Below the pieces are notes generated by a model. It had not been told where the DNA came from, ran no database searches, and saw only the letters and a program-made list of their open reading frames with translations. This document shows, one piece after another, positions 32,201-41,508 of a stretch of DNA of 64,000 bases. The DNA is from Gemmatimonadetes bacterium 2013_60CM_65_52 (GTDB lineage Bacteria; Gemmatimonadota; Gemmatimonadetes; Gemmatimonadales; Gemmatimonadaceae), in assembly GCA_002215645.1 (NCBI GenBank), contig NGFI01000013.1:161573-225572 (forward strand). Direction: 5' to 3'. Position numbers and translations under genes: made by a program. The first letter of the stretch is position 1. Each line of letters starts with the position of its first letter.

Positions 32201-34966
32201 ATGAGCACATTTCCACCGACGACGTCCGTATTCAACGACGGGTACGTCGCCGAGCAATACGAGTCGTACCGGCGCGATCCGTCGTCGGTGGCCGAGAGCT
32301 GGCGACAGTTCTTTCGTACGGCCGAAGGACTCGCCGGCATCGTCGGCGGAGCACGCCCCGACGATCAGCTCCTTCGCAAGGCGGCGGGCGCCGCGTCGCT
32401 GGCCGACGCCATCCGCGAATACGGCCATCTCGCGGTGCAGCTCGACCCGCTCGGCACACCGCCGCCGGGCGCGCAGGAGCTTCGGCCCGACGCACACGGC
32501 ATCGCAGAGGCAGAGCTGGCGGACGTTCCCGCGAGCGCGCTCGGCTACACGTCCGGGACCGCCGCCGACGTGGTGCGCCATCTCCGCGACGTGTACTGCA
32601 GCGCCATCGCCCTGGAATTCACGCATCTCGGCAGCGAGGAGGAGCGCCAGTGGTTCAAGCGCGCCATGGAGGAGGGTGAAGTCGCGAGCCTGCTCTCGCC
32701 CGAGGAGAAGGTGGCCGTCCTGCGGCGTCTCACCGAGGTCGACGGTCTCGAACGATTCCTCGACCGCGCGTACAAGGGATTCAAGCGTTTCTCGATAGAA
32801 GGCACGGACGTGATGGTGCCGATGCTCGATGAAGCCATTGCGCGCGTGGCGGAGCGCGGCGCACGGCAGGTGGTGCTGGGCATGGCACACCGCGGCCGCA
32901 TCAACGTGCTCGTGCACGTCATGGGCATGTCGTACCAGGAGATGTTCGGCGAATTCGAGGGGCGTCAGGGCGACGCGAGTGCATACAGCAGCACCGGCGA
33001 CGTGAAGTACCACCTGGGCCACCGCACCGAGCGCACGGTCGGCGACCGTACGGTGACGCTGGAGCTCGTGCCGAATCCGAGCCATCTCGAGGTGGTCAAT
33101 CCAGTGATGCTCGGCCTCACGCGCGCAAGCCAGCGCATCGGCGGTGCGTCCACCGAGCGGGACGAACGCGCCGTTCTGCCGATCTGCATTCACGGCGACG
33201 CGGCGTTTCCGGGCGAGGGCATCGTTCCGGAGACGTTCAATCTGTCGCGGCTGCGCGGATACCGCGTGGGCGGAACGTTGCACATCATCGCGAACAACCA
33301 GGTCGGATTCACTACGGATCCGATCGATGCGCGATCGACCCGATACGCGTCGGACCTCGCGAAGGGATTCGAGGTGCCCGTCCTGCACGTGAACGGCGAC
33401 GATCCGGAGGCGTGCATCGTGGCGGTGCGTCTCGCCGTCGCGTACAGGGACCAGTTCAAGAAAGACGTGCTCATCGATCTGGTCGGCTACCGTCGCTGGG
33501 GGCACAACGAAACCGACGAGCCGAGATTCACACAGCCGCTGCTCTACAAGGCCGTGGATGCGCATCCGCGCCCGCGCGAGGTCTGGGGCGCGCGTCTCGT
33601 GCGTGAACGCGTGCTGACCGAAGACGAGGTGAAGGCGATGGATGCGCAGGTCCTCGACGGCCTCGCTTCGGTACATAAGGAGATGAAAGGCGGCGCCGCG
33701 AAAGGTGAGCCGAAGGTGACACCCGCCGAGGCGCCTGCATTCGGCAACAGGCCGGAGCCGCCGACGGCTGTTGCCGCCGAGCTACTGGAATCGCTGAACG
33801 CCCGATTGCTCGCGTGGCCGCAGACCTTTGCGCCGCCGAAGAAGCTCGCGCGAATCATCGAGCGGCGCCGCGAGGCGCTGCACAACGGCGCCATCGACTG
33901 GGGACATGCCGAAGCGCTTCTCTTCGGTTCGCTGCTCGTCGAGGGCATCGGCGTCCGCATGAGTGGGCAGGACGCCGAGCGCGGCACGTTCGGCCATCGA
34001 AATGCCGTGCTGCACGACGAAAACACTGGCGGGACGTACATACCGCTCGCGAACATTCCGCAGGCGCGCGCGCCGTTCGAGATCTACAACAGCCCGCTGT
34101 CGGAAATGGGAGTGATGGGCTTCGAGTACGGGTTCAGCGTCGCCACGACGAAGGACCTCGTGTTGTGGGAAGCGCAATACGGCGACTTCGTCAACGTCGC
34201 GCAGCCCATCATCGATCAGTTCATCTCGTCCGAGCGCGCAAAGTGGGGGCAAACCAGCGGACTGGTGCTGCTGCTGCCCCACGGCTACGAAGGTGGCGGG
34301 CCGGAGCACTCCAGCGCACGCCTCGAGCGCTTCCTGCAATTATGCGCCGAGCAGAACATGTGCGTCGCCTATCCGGGGACGCCCGCCCAGTACTTCCACA
34401 TTCTGCGCCGGCAGGCGCTGCGGAGTGAGCGGACGCCGCTGATTCTGATGCAGCCCAAGAGCCTGTTGCGTCTCGCGGAGGCGGCAAGCAGGGTCGAGGA
34501 TCTTGCAGGCGGGACGTTCGTGCCGGTCATCGACGATGCGTCGGCCGCCGCGCGCGCGGGCGAGGTGCGCCGCCTCGTGCTCTGCACCGCCAAGATGTAC
34601 TACGACCTGCTCGATGCGCGCGCGAAGTCCGGCACGACGAACGGAGAAATTGCATTCGTCCGCATCGACGAGCTCTATCCGTGGCCGGGCGCGGAGGTGG
34701 CGGAGATCGTGGATCGGTATCCCAACCTCGAGGATGTCGTGTGGGCGCAGGAGGAGCCGAAGAACATGGGCGCCTGGACGTTCGTCGCACCGCAACTTCG
34801 TGTCGCTACCGGCAACATGCTCACGATCCGCTACGTGGGCCGCCCGGAACGTGCGAGCCCGGCCGAGGGTTACTCGGAAGCGCACAAGGTCGCGCAGCAG
34901 CGCATTCTCTCGGAGGTGCTCACCCTGCCCGCTACCAGTGCGCGGCGGAAAACGACCAAGGTCTGA
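32201..34966 (+). CDS. sucA: 2-oxoglutarate dehydrogenase E1 component
   Basis: Thiamine-diphosphate decarboxylase of the TCA-cycle 2-oxoglutarate dehydrogenase complex, 921 residues (E. coli SucA is 933). The N-terminal leader (SVFNDGYVAEQYESYRRD) matches the E2-binding region. Active-site strings LGMAHRGRINVL, NPSHLEVVNPV, IHGDAAFPGEGIV and NNQVGFTT are present, with the ThDP/Mg site in GDAAF...NNQ. The C-terminal half carries LLPHGYEGGGPEHSSARLERFLQL. Neither sucB (E2) nor lpd is adjacent. The stop overlaps the PIG-L gene start (TGATG). Confidence 0.96.
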   Translation: MSTFPPTTSVFNDGYVAEQYESYRRDPSSVAESWRQFFRTAEGLAGIVGGARPDDQLLRKAAGAASLADAIREYGHLAVQLDPLGTPPPGAQELRPDAHGIAEAELADVPASALGYTSGTAADVVRHLRDVYCSAIALEFTHLGSEEERQWFKRAMEEGEVASLLSPEEKVAVLRRLTEVDGLERFLDRAYKGFKRFSIEGTDVMVPMLDEAIARVAERGARQVVLGMAHRGRINVLVHVMGMSYQEMFGEFEGRQGDASAYSSTGDVKYHLGHRTERTVGDRTVTLELVPNPSHLEVVNPVMLGLTRASQRIGGASTERDERAVLPICIHGDAAFPGEGIVPETFNLSRLRGYRVGGTLHIIANNQVGFTTDPIDARSTRYASDLAKGFEVPVLHVNGDDPEACIVAVRLAVAYRDQFKKDVLIDLVGYRRWGHNETDEPRFTQPLLYKAVDAHPRPREVWGARLVRERVLTEDEVKAMDAQVLDGLASVHKEMKGGAAKGEPKVTPAEAPAFGNRPEPPTAVAAELLESLNARLLAWPQTFAPPKKLARIIERRREALHNGAIDWGHAEALLFGSLLVEGIGVRMSGQDAERGTFGHRNAVLHDENTGGTYIPLANIPQARAPFEIYNSPLSEMGVMGFEYGFSVATTKDLVLWEAQYGDFVNVAQPIIDQFISSERAKWGQTSGLVLLLPHGYEGGGPEHSSARLERFLQLCAEQNMCVAYPGTPAQYFHILRRQALRSERTPLILMQPKSLLRLAEAASRVEDLAGGTFVPVIDDASAAARAGEVRRLVLCTAKMYYDLLDARAKSGTTNGEIAFVRIDELYPWPGAEVAEIVDRYPNLEDVVWAQEEPKNMGAWTFVAPQLRVATGNMLTIRYVGRPERASPAEGYSEAHKVAQQRILSEVLTLPATSARRKTTKV

Positions 34967-37563
34967 TGATACGAACATTTCTCATCGCCGCTCTTCTCGC
35001 GCCGCGCCTCCTGTTTGCTCAGGAGCGCGGCGCAGTCGTCTTGGGCGAGTCCGTCGCGGGGCTCGACGTCACGACGCGCGTGCTCGTGATCGCGGCGCAT
35101 CCGGACGACGAGGACACGCAGCTCATCACGTGGCTCGCGCGAGGCAGACAGGTCGAGACGGGTTACCTCTCGCTGACGCGCGGCGACGGTGGGCAGAATC
35201 TCATCGGCAACGAGCTGGGCGTGATGCTCGGCATGATCCGCACGGAGGAGCTGCTCTCGGCGCGCCGTCTCGATGGCGGCCGCCAGTTTTTCGCGCGCGC
35301 GTTCGATTTTGGTTTCTCGAAGACCGCTGAGGAGACGTTGCGGCACTGGCCGAAGGATTCCTTGCTTCGCGACGTCGTGACCGTCGTGCGCGTTTTTCGG
35401 CCGCAGGTAATCGTTGCGGTGTTCTCCGGTACGCCGCGGGACGGCCACGGTCATCATCAGGTGTCGGCCATTCTTGCGCGTGAGGCTTACGACGCCGCTG
35501 CGGACACGGTGCGGTTTCCGGCATCATCGACGCTCGGACTTGGTCCGTGGTCGGCGTCGAAATTCTATCGCGCGTCGCGCTTCGCTCCGGAAGGCGCTAC
35601 GACCGTCTTCAACGTCGGTGAGCTGAGCGCACTGCGCGGACGCACGTACGCCGAGATCGCGTCGGAGAGCCGGTCGCAGCATTTGTCGCAGGGGTTCGGC
35701 ATCCTACAACGGCGCGGTGCCTCACTCGACTATCTCACGCTGCTTGCGTCGCGCGTGGGCGACACGAACGCGCGCGAGACCTCACCGCTCGACGGCCTCG
35801 TGTCGGGCTGGTCGCGGTTCCGCGCGTCGTCCGGCGCACGCGCCGATCTGGATTCACTTCCTGAAGCCATCGCGGCGGTGCGCACCGCACAGAATCTCGC
35901 GTCACCCGCGGGAATGGTGCGGCCATTGGCGCATGTAGCGGCACTGCTCACGCATGCGCGTGACAATCTCGGATGCCCGCGCACTGCCATCGACGCCGCG
36001 TGTCGCGGAATGCTCGGCGATCTCGCAGTGACACTGGAGACGGCGGAGTCGCGTACGAAGTCGGCGCTTCTCGCAGCAGCTGGCGTGCTCGTCGAGGCAA
36101 CGGCGCCGCGCGAGCAGCTTGCTGTGCGAGACACGCTGCCCGTCACGATCTCGGTGTACAACCAGGGCTCGAGCGACGTCGAGCTCGACGGCGGAGCCGC
36201 ATGGTCAGCAGACGAGTCCGTGCCCGAGGGGGCGCACCAACGCACCGTGGTGCGGCCGGATAGCGTCGGCCGCATTGGGCTGTCCATTGTCGGCAAGGCG
36301 CCGAGCGTGCCGTGGTGGCTGCGCATCGGCCGGCGCGGCGATGTGTTCGAGTTGCCGGGCTCCGGCACGTCCGCGGCGGAATATCTGGCCGTCGGCGAAG
36401 AGCGACTCTCCGACACCCGTGCCCGAGCGTATTTGCGCATCGCCGGTGTTGCCGTCGCGGTTGACGCCGGGCCCATCGTGTATCGCTTCGCGGATCCTGC
36501 CCGCGGGGAGCAGCGACGTCCGGTAACCGTGGTGCCGGGCATCAGTGTCGCGTTCGATCAGGAGGTGGAGTACGCGCGCGCTGGTGCTCCGCTGAATCGC
36601 GCGTATACGGTGCGTCTGCATTCTGCGAGCGCGGCACCGCGTGGTGTTTCCGTGGAGCTGCGCGCCGTAGGGCTGACGGTGGACACCGCGGTTCGGCGCG
36701 TGGCGATGGAGCCGTTCTCCGATGCGACGCTCACGTTCCACGTGAAGGGCAAGTATTCGCCGGGCAGTTATTTCGTTACCGCGATGGCAATGAGCGGTGA
36801 CGAGCGATTCACCAGCGGCTTCGTCCCCGTGCAATACGCGCACATTCGTCCGCTCCGATACTACCGTCCCGCAGCTGTCCACGTCGAAGCGGTGGATGCC
36901 GCGCTCCCGAAGCGCCCCGACGTAGCGTACATCCGCGGCGTCGGTGACAACGTGGCGCCAATGCTTGCGCAGCTTGGACTCAACGTCACGGTGCTCGCGG
37001 CGGAGCAAGTGGCCGAGACGGATCTTTCGCGATTCGGCTCCATCGTGATCGGCCCACGCGCCTTCGCCGCGAGCCGGTCGCTCGTGCAGCAGGCGCCGCG
37101 CCTCCAGGAATTCGCTCGCGCCGGCGGAACGATCGTCGTGCAGTACGGTCAGCAGGAAATACAGACGCCGGGCATTCTCCCGTATCCCGTCACACTGCGG
37201 CAAACGGCCGAGCGCGTGACGGAGGAAGATGCGCCGGTGACCATTCTCGATGCTCGCGCCGGCGTAATGGCGTCACCGAACCGGATTACGATGGACGATT
37301 TCCAGCACTGGGTGCAGGAGCGCTCCACGTATATGCCGACGGCGGCCGATCCCCATTACCAGCGCGTGCTGGAGATGCACGATCCGGGAGAAGCACCCAA
37401 CGAGAATTCGTTGCTCGTCGCGCCGGTGGGAAAGGGTGCGTACGTCTACGTGACGCTGGCGCTTTTCCGTCAATTGCCGGCAGGCGTGCCTGGCGCGGCG
37501 CGCATCTTCCTGAATCTCGTCGGCGCGGACGGCAGGATGGCGTCCACGCTGCCGCAGCCGTGA
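34966..37563 (+). CDS. Secreted PIG-L (LmbE)-family deacetylase with long C-terminal region
   Basis: 865 residues. The signal peptide (MIRTFLIAALLAPRLLFA, then Q) is followed by a PIG-L zinc deacetylase domain. The metal motif is AAHPDDEDTQ and the second His motif is GTPRDGHGHHQVS. PIG-L enzymes remove N-acetyl groups from GlcNAc-linked substrates. The remaining 550 residues are beta-rich, including a NEW3/CARDB-like stretch (PVTISVYNQGSSDVELDG) and a C-terminal region (GTIVVQYGQQE) resembling a glutamine-amidotransferase-like fold. This fused layout is seen in exported glycan-active proteins. The ATG at 34966 overlaps the sucA stop. The upstream part of the open frame is sucA shadow. Confidence 0.88.
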   Translation: MIRTFLIAALLAPRLLFAQERGAVVLGESVAGLDVTTRVLVIAAHPDDEDTQLITWLARGRQVETGYLSLTRGDGGQNLIGNELGVMLGMIRTEELLSARRLDGGRQFFARAFDFGFSKTAEETLRHWPKDSLLRDVVTVVRVFRPQVIVAVFSGTPRDGHGHHQVSAILAREAYDAAADTVRFPASSTLGLGPWSASKFYRASRFAPEGATTVFNVGELSALRGRTYAEIASESRSQHLSQGFGILQRRGASLDYLTLLASRVGDTNARETSPLDGLVSGWSRFRASSGARADLDSLPEAIAAVRTAQNLASPAGMVRPLAHVAALLTHARDNLGCPRTAIDAACRGMLGDLAVTLETAESRTKSALLAAAGVLVEATAPREQLAVRDTLPVTISVYNQGSSDVELDGGAAWSADESVPEGAHQRTVVRPDSVGRIGLSIVGKAPSVPWWLRIGRRGDVFELPGSGTSAAEYLAVGEERLSDTRARAYLRIAGVAVAVDAGPIVYRFADPARGEQRRPVTVVPGISVAFDQEVEYARAGAPLNRAYTVRLHSASAAPRGVSVELRAVGLTVDTAVRRVAMEPFSDATLTFHVKGKYSPGSYFVTAMAMSGDERFTSGFVPVQYAHIRPLRYYRPAAVHVEAVDAALPKRPDVAYIRGVGDNVAPMLAQLGLNVTVLAAEQVAETDLSRFGSIVIGPRAFAASRSLVQQAPRLQEFARAGGTIVVQYGQQEIQTPGILPYPVTLRQTAERVTEEDAPVTILDARAGVMASPNRITMDDFQHWVQERSTYMPTAADPHYQRVLEMHDPGEAPNENSLLVAPVGKGAYVYVTLALFRQLPAGVPGAARIFLNLVGADGRMASTLPQP

Positions 37564-37576
37564 GGAGCCACGCGGC

Positions 37577-38869
37577 GTGGTGATGACGACGTGGGTCAGC
37601 GAGGGTCGCCGCCCACGTGTCGTCATCATCGGTGGCGGGTTCGGCGGCTTGTATGCAGCGCGCGCTCTCAAGCGCGACAAGGTTGACGTGCTGGTGCTGG
37701 ATCGTACAAACCACCATCTGTTTCAGCCCCTGTTATACCAGGTAGCGACGGCTACGCTTGCGCCGACGGACATCACGTCGCCGATCCGGTGGCTGCTCAG
37801 ACGTCAGCGAAACGCGACGGTGCTGATGACCGAGGTGCTCCGAATTGATCCGGCTCGACGAGTGGTCATCGCGGACGCCGGGGAATTTCCGTACGACTTT
37901 CTGATCGTCGCCGCGGGCGCGCGTCACGCGTATTTCGGCCACCCGGAGTGGGAGGCGAATGCGCCGGGATTGAAGAGCATCGACGATGCGATCGCCATCA
38001 GGCAGCACATTCTCACGGCATTCGAGCGTGCGGAGCTCGCACATGACCCCGTGGAGCGCGACGCATGGTTGAGCTTTGTCGTGATCGGCGGCGGTCCAAC
38101 GGGCGTCGAGATGGCAGGCATGATTCCGACCATCGCCAAGGACGCCCTCGCACGGGACTTCCGTCGCATCTCGACGGAGAAAGCACGTGTGACGCTGCTC
38201 GAGGGCGGTCCGCGCGTGTTGCCGTCATACCCCGAAGATTTGTCGGAGCGCGCGAGGCTCGACCTCACGGCGCTTGGTGTCGACGTTCGCACGGATACGC
38301 TCGTCACCTCGGTGGCGAAGGGCGAAGTGCGTGCCGGCGAGCTCGTCCTGCACACGCGCACCGTGATCTGGGCCGCCGGAAACGCAGCGTCGCCGCTCGG
38401 CGCATCGCTCGGCGCGGAGCTGGATAGAGTCGGACGCGTTCGAGTGGAGCAGGATCTCAGTCTGGCGGCGCATCCAGAGATCTTCGTCATCGGCGACATG
38501 GTGACGATCTCGAGCCGGGGGAAGCCGGTGCCGGGCGTCGCACCGGCCGCCATGCAGATGGGGCCGCACGCCGTAAAGAACATCCGGCGCACGATTCAGG
38601 ACCGCCCGCGCCTTCCCTTTGTCTATCGGAACAAGGGCGATCTCGCGACGATCGGCCGGCATCGCGCCATCGCGGATTTCGGCTTTCTCCAGGTCACCGG
38701 CGGCGCCGCGTGGTGGTTCTGGCTCTTCCTGCACATCATGTATCTGGCCGGATTCAGGAATCGATTGAGCGTGCTGCTCGAGTGGGGATACTCTTACTTC
38801 ACCTATGATCGCGGCGCGCGGCTGATTACGGCCGGGCGACCTGCTGCCGTCCAGGCTAGCGAGCCCTGA
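37577..38869 (+). CDS. ndh: Type II NADH dehydrogenase (NDH-2)
   Basis: Non-proton-pumping NADH:quinone oxidoreductase, 430 residues. The FAD site is at the N-terminus (VVIIGGGFGGLYAARAL), FLIVAAGARHAYFGH follows, the NADH site is VVIGGGPTGVEMAG, and GDMVT with PAAMQMG is the second FAD contact. The C-terminal amphipathic segment (WWFWLFLHIMYLAGFRNRL) fits membrane attachment. Starts at GTG 37577, GTG 37580 and ATG 37583 are all in frame, with GAGGAG at about 37562-37567 nearest to the first. It probably follows the PIG-L gene in one transcript (13-base gap). Confidence 0.93.
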   Translation: MVMTTWVSEGRRPRVVIIGGGFGGLYAARALKRDKVDVLVLDRTNHHLFQPLLYQVATATLAPTDITSPIRWLLRRQRNATVLMTEVLRIDPARRVVIADAGEFPYDFLIVAAGARHAYFGHPEWEANAPGLKSIDDAIAIRQHILTAFERAELAHDPVERDAWLSFVVIGGGPTGVEMAGMIPTIAKDALARDFRRISTEKARVTLLEGGPRVLPSYPEDLSERARLDLTALGVDVRTDTLVTSVAKGEVRAGELVLHTRTVIWAAGNAASPLGASLGAELDRVGRVRVEQDLSLAAHPEIFVIGDMVTISSRGKPVPGVAPAAMQMGPHAVKNIRRTIQDRPRLPFVYRNKGDLATIGRHRAIADFGFLQVTGGAAWWFWLFLHIMYLAGFRNRLSVLLEWGYSYFTYDRGARLITAGRPAAVQASEP

Positions 38870-38890
38870 GCCGCCAGGCGACCTTGGAGT

Positions 38891-40858
38891 ATGCTGTCTT
38901 CCGCGCTCGGCAGTACGCACGATGATGCCGGCAGCGAGCTCGCGCGACTCGACGCGCTGCTCGAAGCGGTTCCTCTTGCTGTGGCGCTGTTCGACGGCTC
39001 TCTCGCTCTGGCCGCGACGAACGCGCGCTACCGAGAGCTCACGGGCCTCGACGTGTCGCAGGTCGGCCGCTCCATTTACGACGCCTTCCCCAACGCGCTC
39101 GCGGACCTGACCGAGCAGGTGGACATCGCCGCCGGGGGCGTGCCCGTGGTCTCCGTACGCGTGCCGTTTCAGCATCGCGGTGGGCGCCGACTCGTGGAAG
39201 CGACCTTCGTTCCTCTGACGGACGTGCACGGCGCGCGTGGTGTGTTGTTCGCCGGAAGCGACGTCACCGAGCGAGAGGATCTGCGTGAGGATCTGGCGCG
39301 AAGCGTCGCGCAGCTCGAGTCCATCTTCGACGTCCTGCCCGACTCCGTGCGCGTCGTCGACGCCGACGGCAACACGGTACGCACCAACGCGCAGGCGCTT
39401 CAGGAGCACGCGCCGTCCACACCGCAGACGCTCCGCGAGCTGTGGCAGCTCGACCGTCCCCGGACGCTTGCCGGCACGACGCTGTTCGTGCACGAGCATC
39501 CCACGGCGCGCGCGCTGCGGGGCGAGCGGGTTCGTGGTGAGACGCTCGAGGTGCGACGGGGCTCGGGCGACGTCACGGCGGTAGTGGAGGTGAATACGAA
39601 TCCGCTCTACGATCCGCACCGCCGTGTGCGCGGCGCCGTGACCGTGGAGCGTGACGTCACGGAGCGCACGAGGCTGCAGCAGCAGGTGAAGACGGAGGCG
39701 GAACGGCTGGAGCGAATGGTCCAGGAGCGCACGCGCGAGCTGTTGGCATTGCAGGAAGCCGCCGCACGCGACCGTCGTCTGGCCGCGGTCGGGCAACTCG
39801 CTGCCGGCGTCATGCATGACGTCAACAACGCGTTGAATCCGATCATGGCCGCGGCGTACCTCCTCGAGATGAACGCGGAAAACCCGGCCGCGGTGCGCGA
39901 TTATGCGGCGCGGATCGCGCGTGCGGCGGAAACGGGAGCGGCCACCGCCGCCCGCGTCGGACGATTCATTCGCCAGGAGCCGTTGCTCGGCGCCCGTGAA
40001 GAAACGGTGGACCTCTCTCTGATGGTGGAGGAGGTCGTCGCGATGACGCGCCCGCTATGGCAGGAGCGGGCGAAAGGCGGCGTCGTCAAGCTGGAGGAAT
40101 CGCTCGCGCCGCGCACGCTGGTGAAGGGCATTGCTGGCGAGCTGCGCGAGGCGCTCCTGAATCTCGTGCAGAATGCGCTCGACGCGATGGCCGGTGGCGG
40201 AACGCTTCGCATCCGGACGGCCGCCACGGCAAGCGAAGTAAGCGTCGAAGTGAGCGACACGGGCACCGGCATGTCCGAGGAGGTGCGCGAGCGTGCGTTC
40301 GAGCCGTTCTTCACGACGAAAGGCGTGCACGGCACCGGACTGGGATTGGCCGAAGTGTACGGTATCGCGCGGCGGCATCGAGGGCGCGCGGAGATCGAGT
40401 CAATTCCGGGCGAGGGCACGCTGGTTCGGCTGGTGTTCCCCGCTGGAACGTCCGATACCACGAAACGTCCCGCGCTGCAGCACGGCGCACGTCCGCCACG
40501 GCGCATCCTTCTCGTGGAGGACCATGTGGACAGCCGCGAGTTCATGCAGCAGCTCCTCGAGAGTGACGGGCATCACGTTCACTCGGTACGCAGCCTCGAG
40601 GAGGCGCGGGCACGCCTGGATGACGATACCTTTGATCTCGACGTGCTCGTGACCGACATCGGCCTTCCGGACGGCAGTGGTTGGGATCTCGTGGCCTTCG
40701 CGCGAAAGAAGCGCCCGTCGCTCCGGATCGGCGTGGTGACCGGATGGGAACCACGCAACGAGCAGGATCCGGCCTGCGACTTCACGTTGCGTAAGCCCGT
40801 GGGCGCGGCGGATTTGCTCGAGGAGATTGCGGGACAGCAGGCACGCACTCAAAATTGA
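38891..40858 (+). CDS. PAS-PAS hybrid histidine kinase with C-terminal receiver
   Basis: 655 residues, soluble. Two PAS domains (about 17-135 and 140-265), a coiled coil (VKTEAERLERMVQERTREL), a variant H-box with H309 (AAGVMHDVNNALNPI, the NtrB-like type), HATPase (EVSDTGTGM, then GTGLGLAEV) and a receiver with acceptor D589 (VLVTDIGLPDGSGW). It is followed within 40 bases, or with a TTGA overlap, by an ANTAR response regulator, so the two are probably a cognate pair that controls transcription termination. The signal is unknown. Confidence 0.92.
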   Translation: MLSSALGSTHDDAGSELARLDALLEAVPLAVALFDGSLALAATNARYRELTGLDVSQVGRSIYDAFPNALADLTEQVDIAAGGVPVVSVRVPFQHRGGRRLVEATFVPLTDVHGARGVLFAGSDVTEREDLREDLARSVAQLESIFDVLPDSVRVVDADGNTVRTNAQALQEHAPSTPQTLRELWQLDRPRTLAGTTLFVHEHPTARALRGERVRGETLEVRRGSGDVTAVVEVNTNPLYDPHRRVRGAVTVERDVTERTRLQQQVKTEAERLERMVQERTRELLALQEAAARDRRLAAVGQLAAGVMHDVNNALNPIMAAAYLLEMNAENPAAVRDYAARIARAAETGAATAARVGRFIRQEPLLGAREETVDLSLMVEEVVAMTRPLWQERAKGGVVKLEESLAPRTLVKGIAGELREALLNLVQNALDAMAGGGTLRIRTAATASEVSVEVSDTGTGMSEEVRERAFEPFFTTKGVHGTGLGLAEVYGIARRHRGRAEIESIPGEGTLVRLVFPAGTSDTTKRPALQHGARPPRRILLVEDHVDSREFMQQLLESDGHHVHSVRSLEEARARLDDDTFDLDVLVTDIGLPDGSGWDLVAFARKKRPSLRIGVVTGWEPRNEQDPACDFTLRKPVGAADLLEEIAGQQARTQN

Positions 40859-40890
40859 AGGTTTGGGCACATCCCACCGACGCACTGCAA

Positions 40891-41505
40891 ATGGCTGATT
40901 CCGGCTCGATTCGCATCCTGATCGCCGAAGACGACGACAACGCTCGCGCGCTGCTCGTCGAGCTGCTCAATACCATGGGTCACGTCGTGGTAGCGGAGGT
41001 CAGCGGCGGGCGCGAAGCCATCGAGCGTGCGCGGGACGTCGTGCCGGACGTGGTGCTCCTCGACGTTCACATGCCGGACGGGTCCGGCATCGAAGCGGCG
41101 GAGCAGATCGCGGCTCAGGTGCCCGGCGTGGCCGTGGTGCTGTTCAGCGGCGACGAATCCATCGTGCTCTCCGAGCGCGAAGTGGCGGCCACAGCGGCAA
41201 TCGCGTTCCTGCCCAAGCCGACGCCGCCTCGCGTACTGGACTCGACGCTGCGCCTGGCGGTGTCGCGAGCGCGGGAATTCGCGGTGGCAAAGAAGGACGC
41301 ACAGGCGGCACGCGGGGCGCTGGAAAACCGGAAGACCATCGAGCGCGCGAAGGGCATCCTGATGCGCCGTACGGGGTCCTCGGAGCAGGAGGCGTATCGC
41401 ATCCTGCAGCGCACGTCGCAGGACCGATCCGTTCCGATGGTGGAGATCGCGAAAGCGGTGCTCGCGTCGGAGCCGGGCTACCAGGAAACGCCCAAAGAGC
41501 CGTAG
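40891..41505 (+). CDS. ANTAR-domain response regulator
   Basis: 204 residues with a receiver (about 8-120, ILIAEDDDNA, acceptor Asp in VVLLDVHMPD, KP at FLPKPTPP) and a C-terminal ANTAR RNA-binding domain (ALENRKTIERAKGILMRRTG, then SEQEAYRILQRTSQ). ANTAR regulators bind paired hairpins in leader RNA and prevent termination. The ATG at 40891 starts 8 residues before the receiver. A TTG at 40855 that overlaps the kinase stop as TTGA is in frame and would add 12 residues. It is convergent with the MFS gene, separated by 3 bases. Confidence 0.92.
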   Translation: MADSGSIRILIAEDDDNARALLVELLNTMGHVVVAEVSGGREAIERARDVVPDVVLLDVHMPDGSGIEAAEQIAAQVPGVAVVLFSGDESIVLSEREVAATAAIAFLPKPTPPRVLDSTLRLAVSRAREFAVAKKDAQAARGALENRKTIERAKGILMRRTGSSEQEAYRILQRTSQDRSVPMVEIAKAVLASEPGYQETPKEP

Positions 41506-41508
41506 CCC

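Noticed and set aside
30845..33676. Minus-strand open frame (943 codons)
   Set aside because: Covers the complementary strand of the histidine kinase and sucA. Its composition is His/Arg-rich and no domain is seen.
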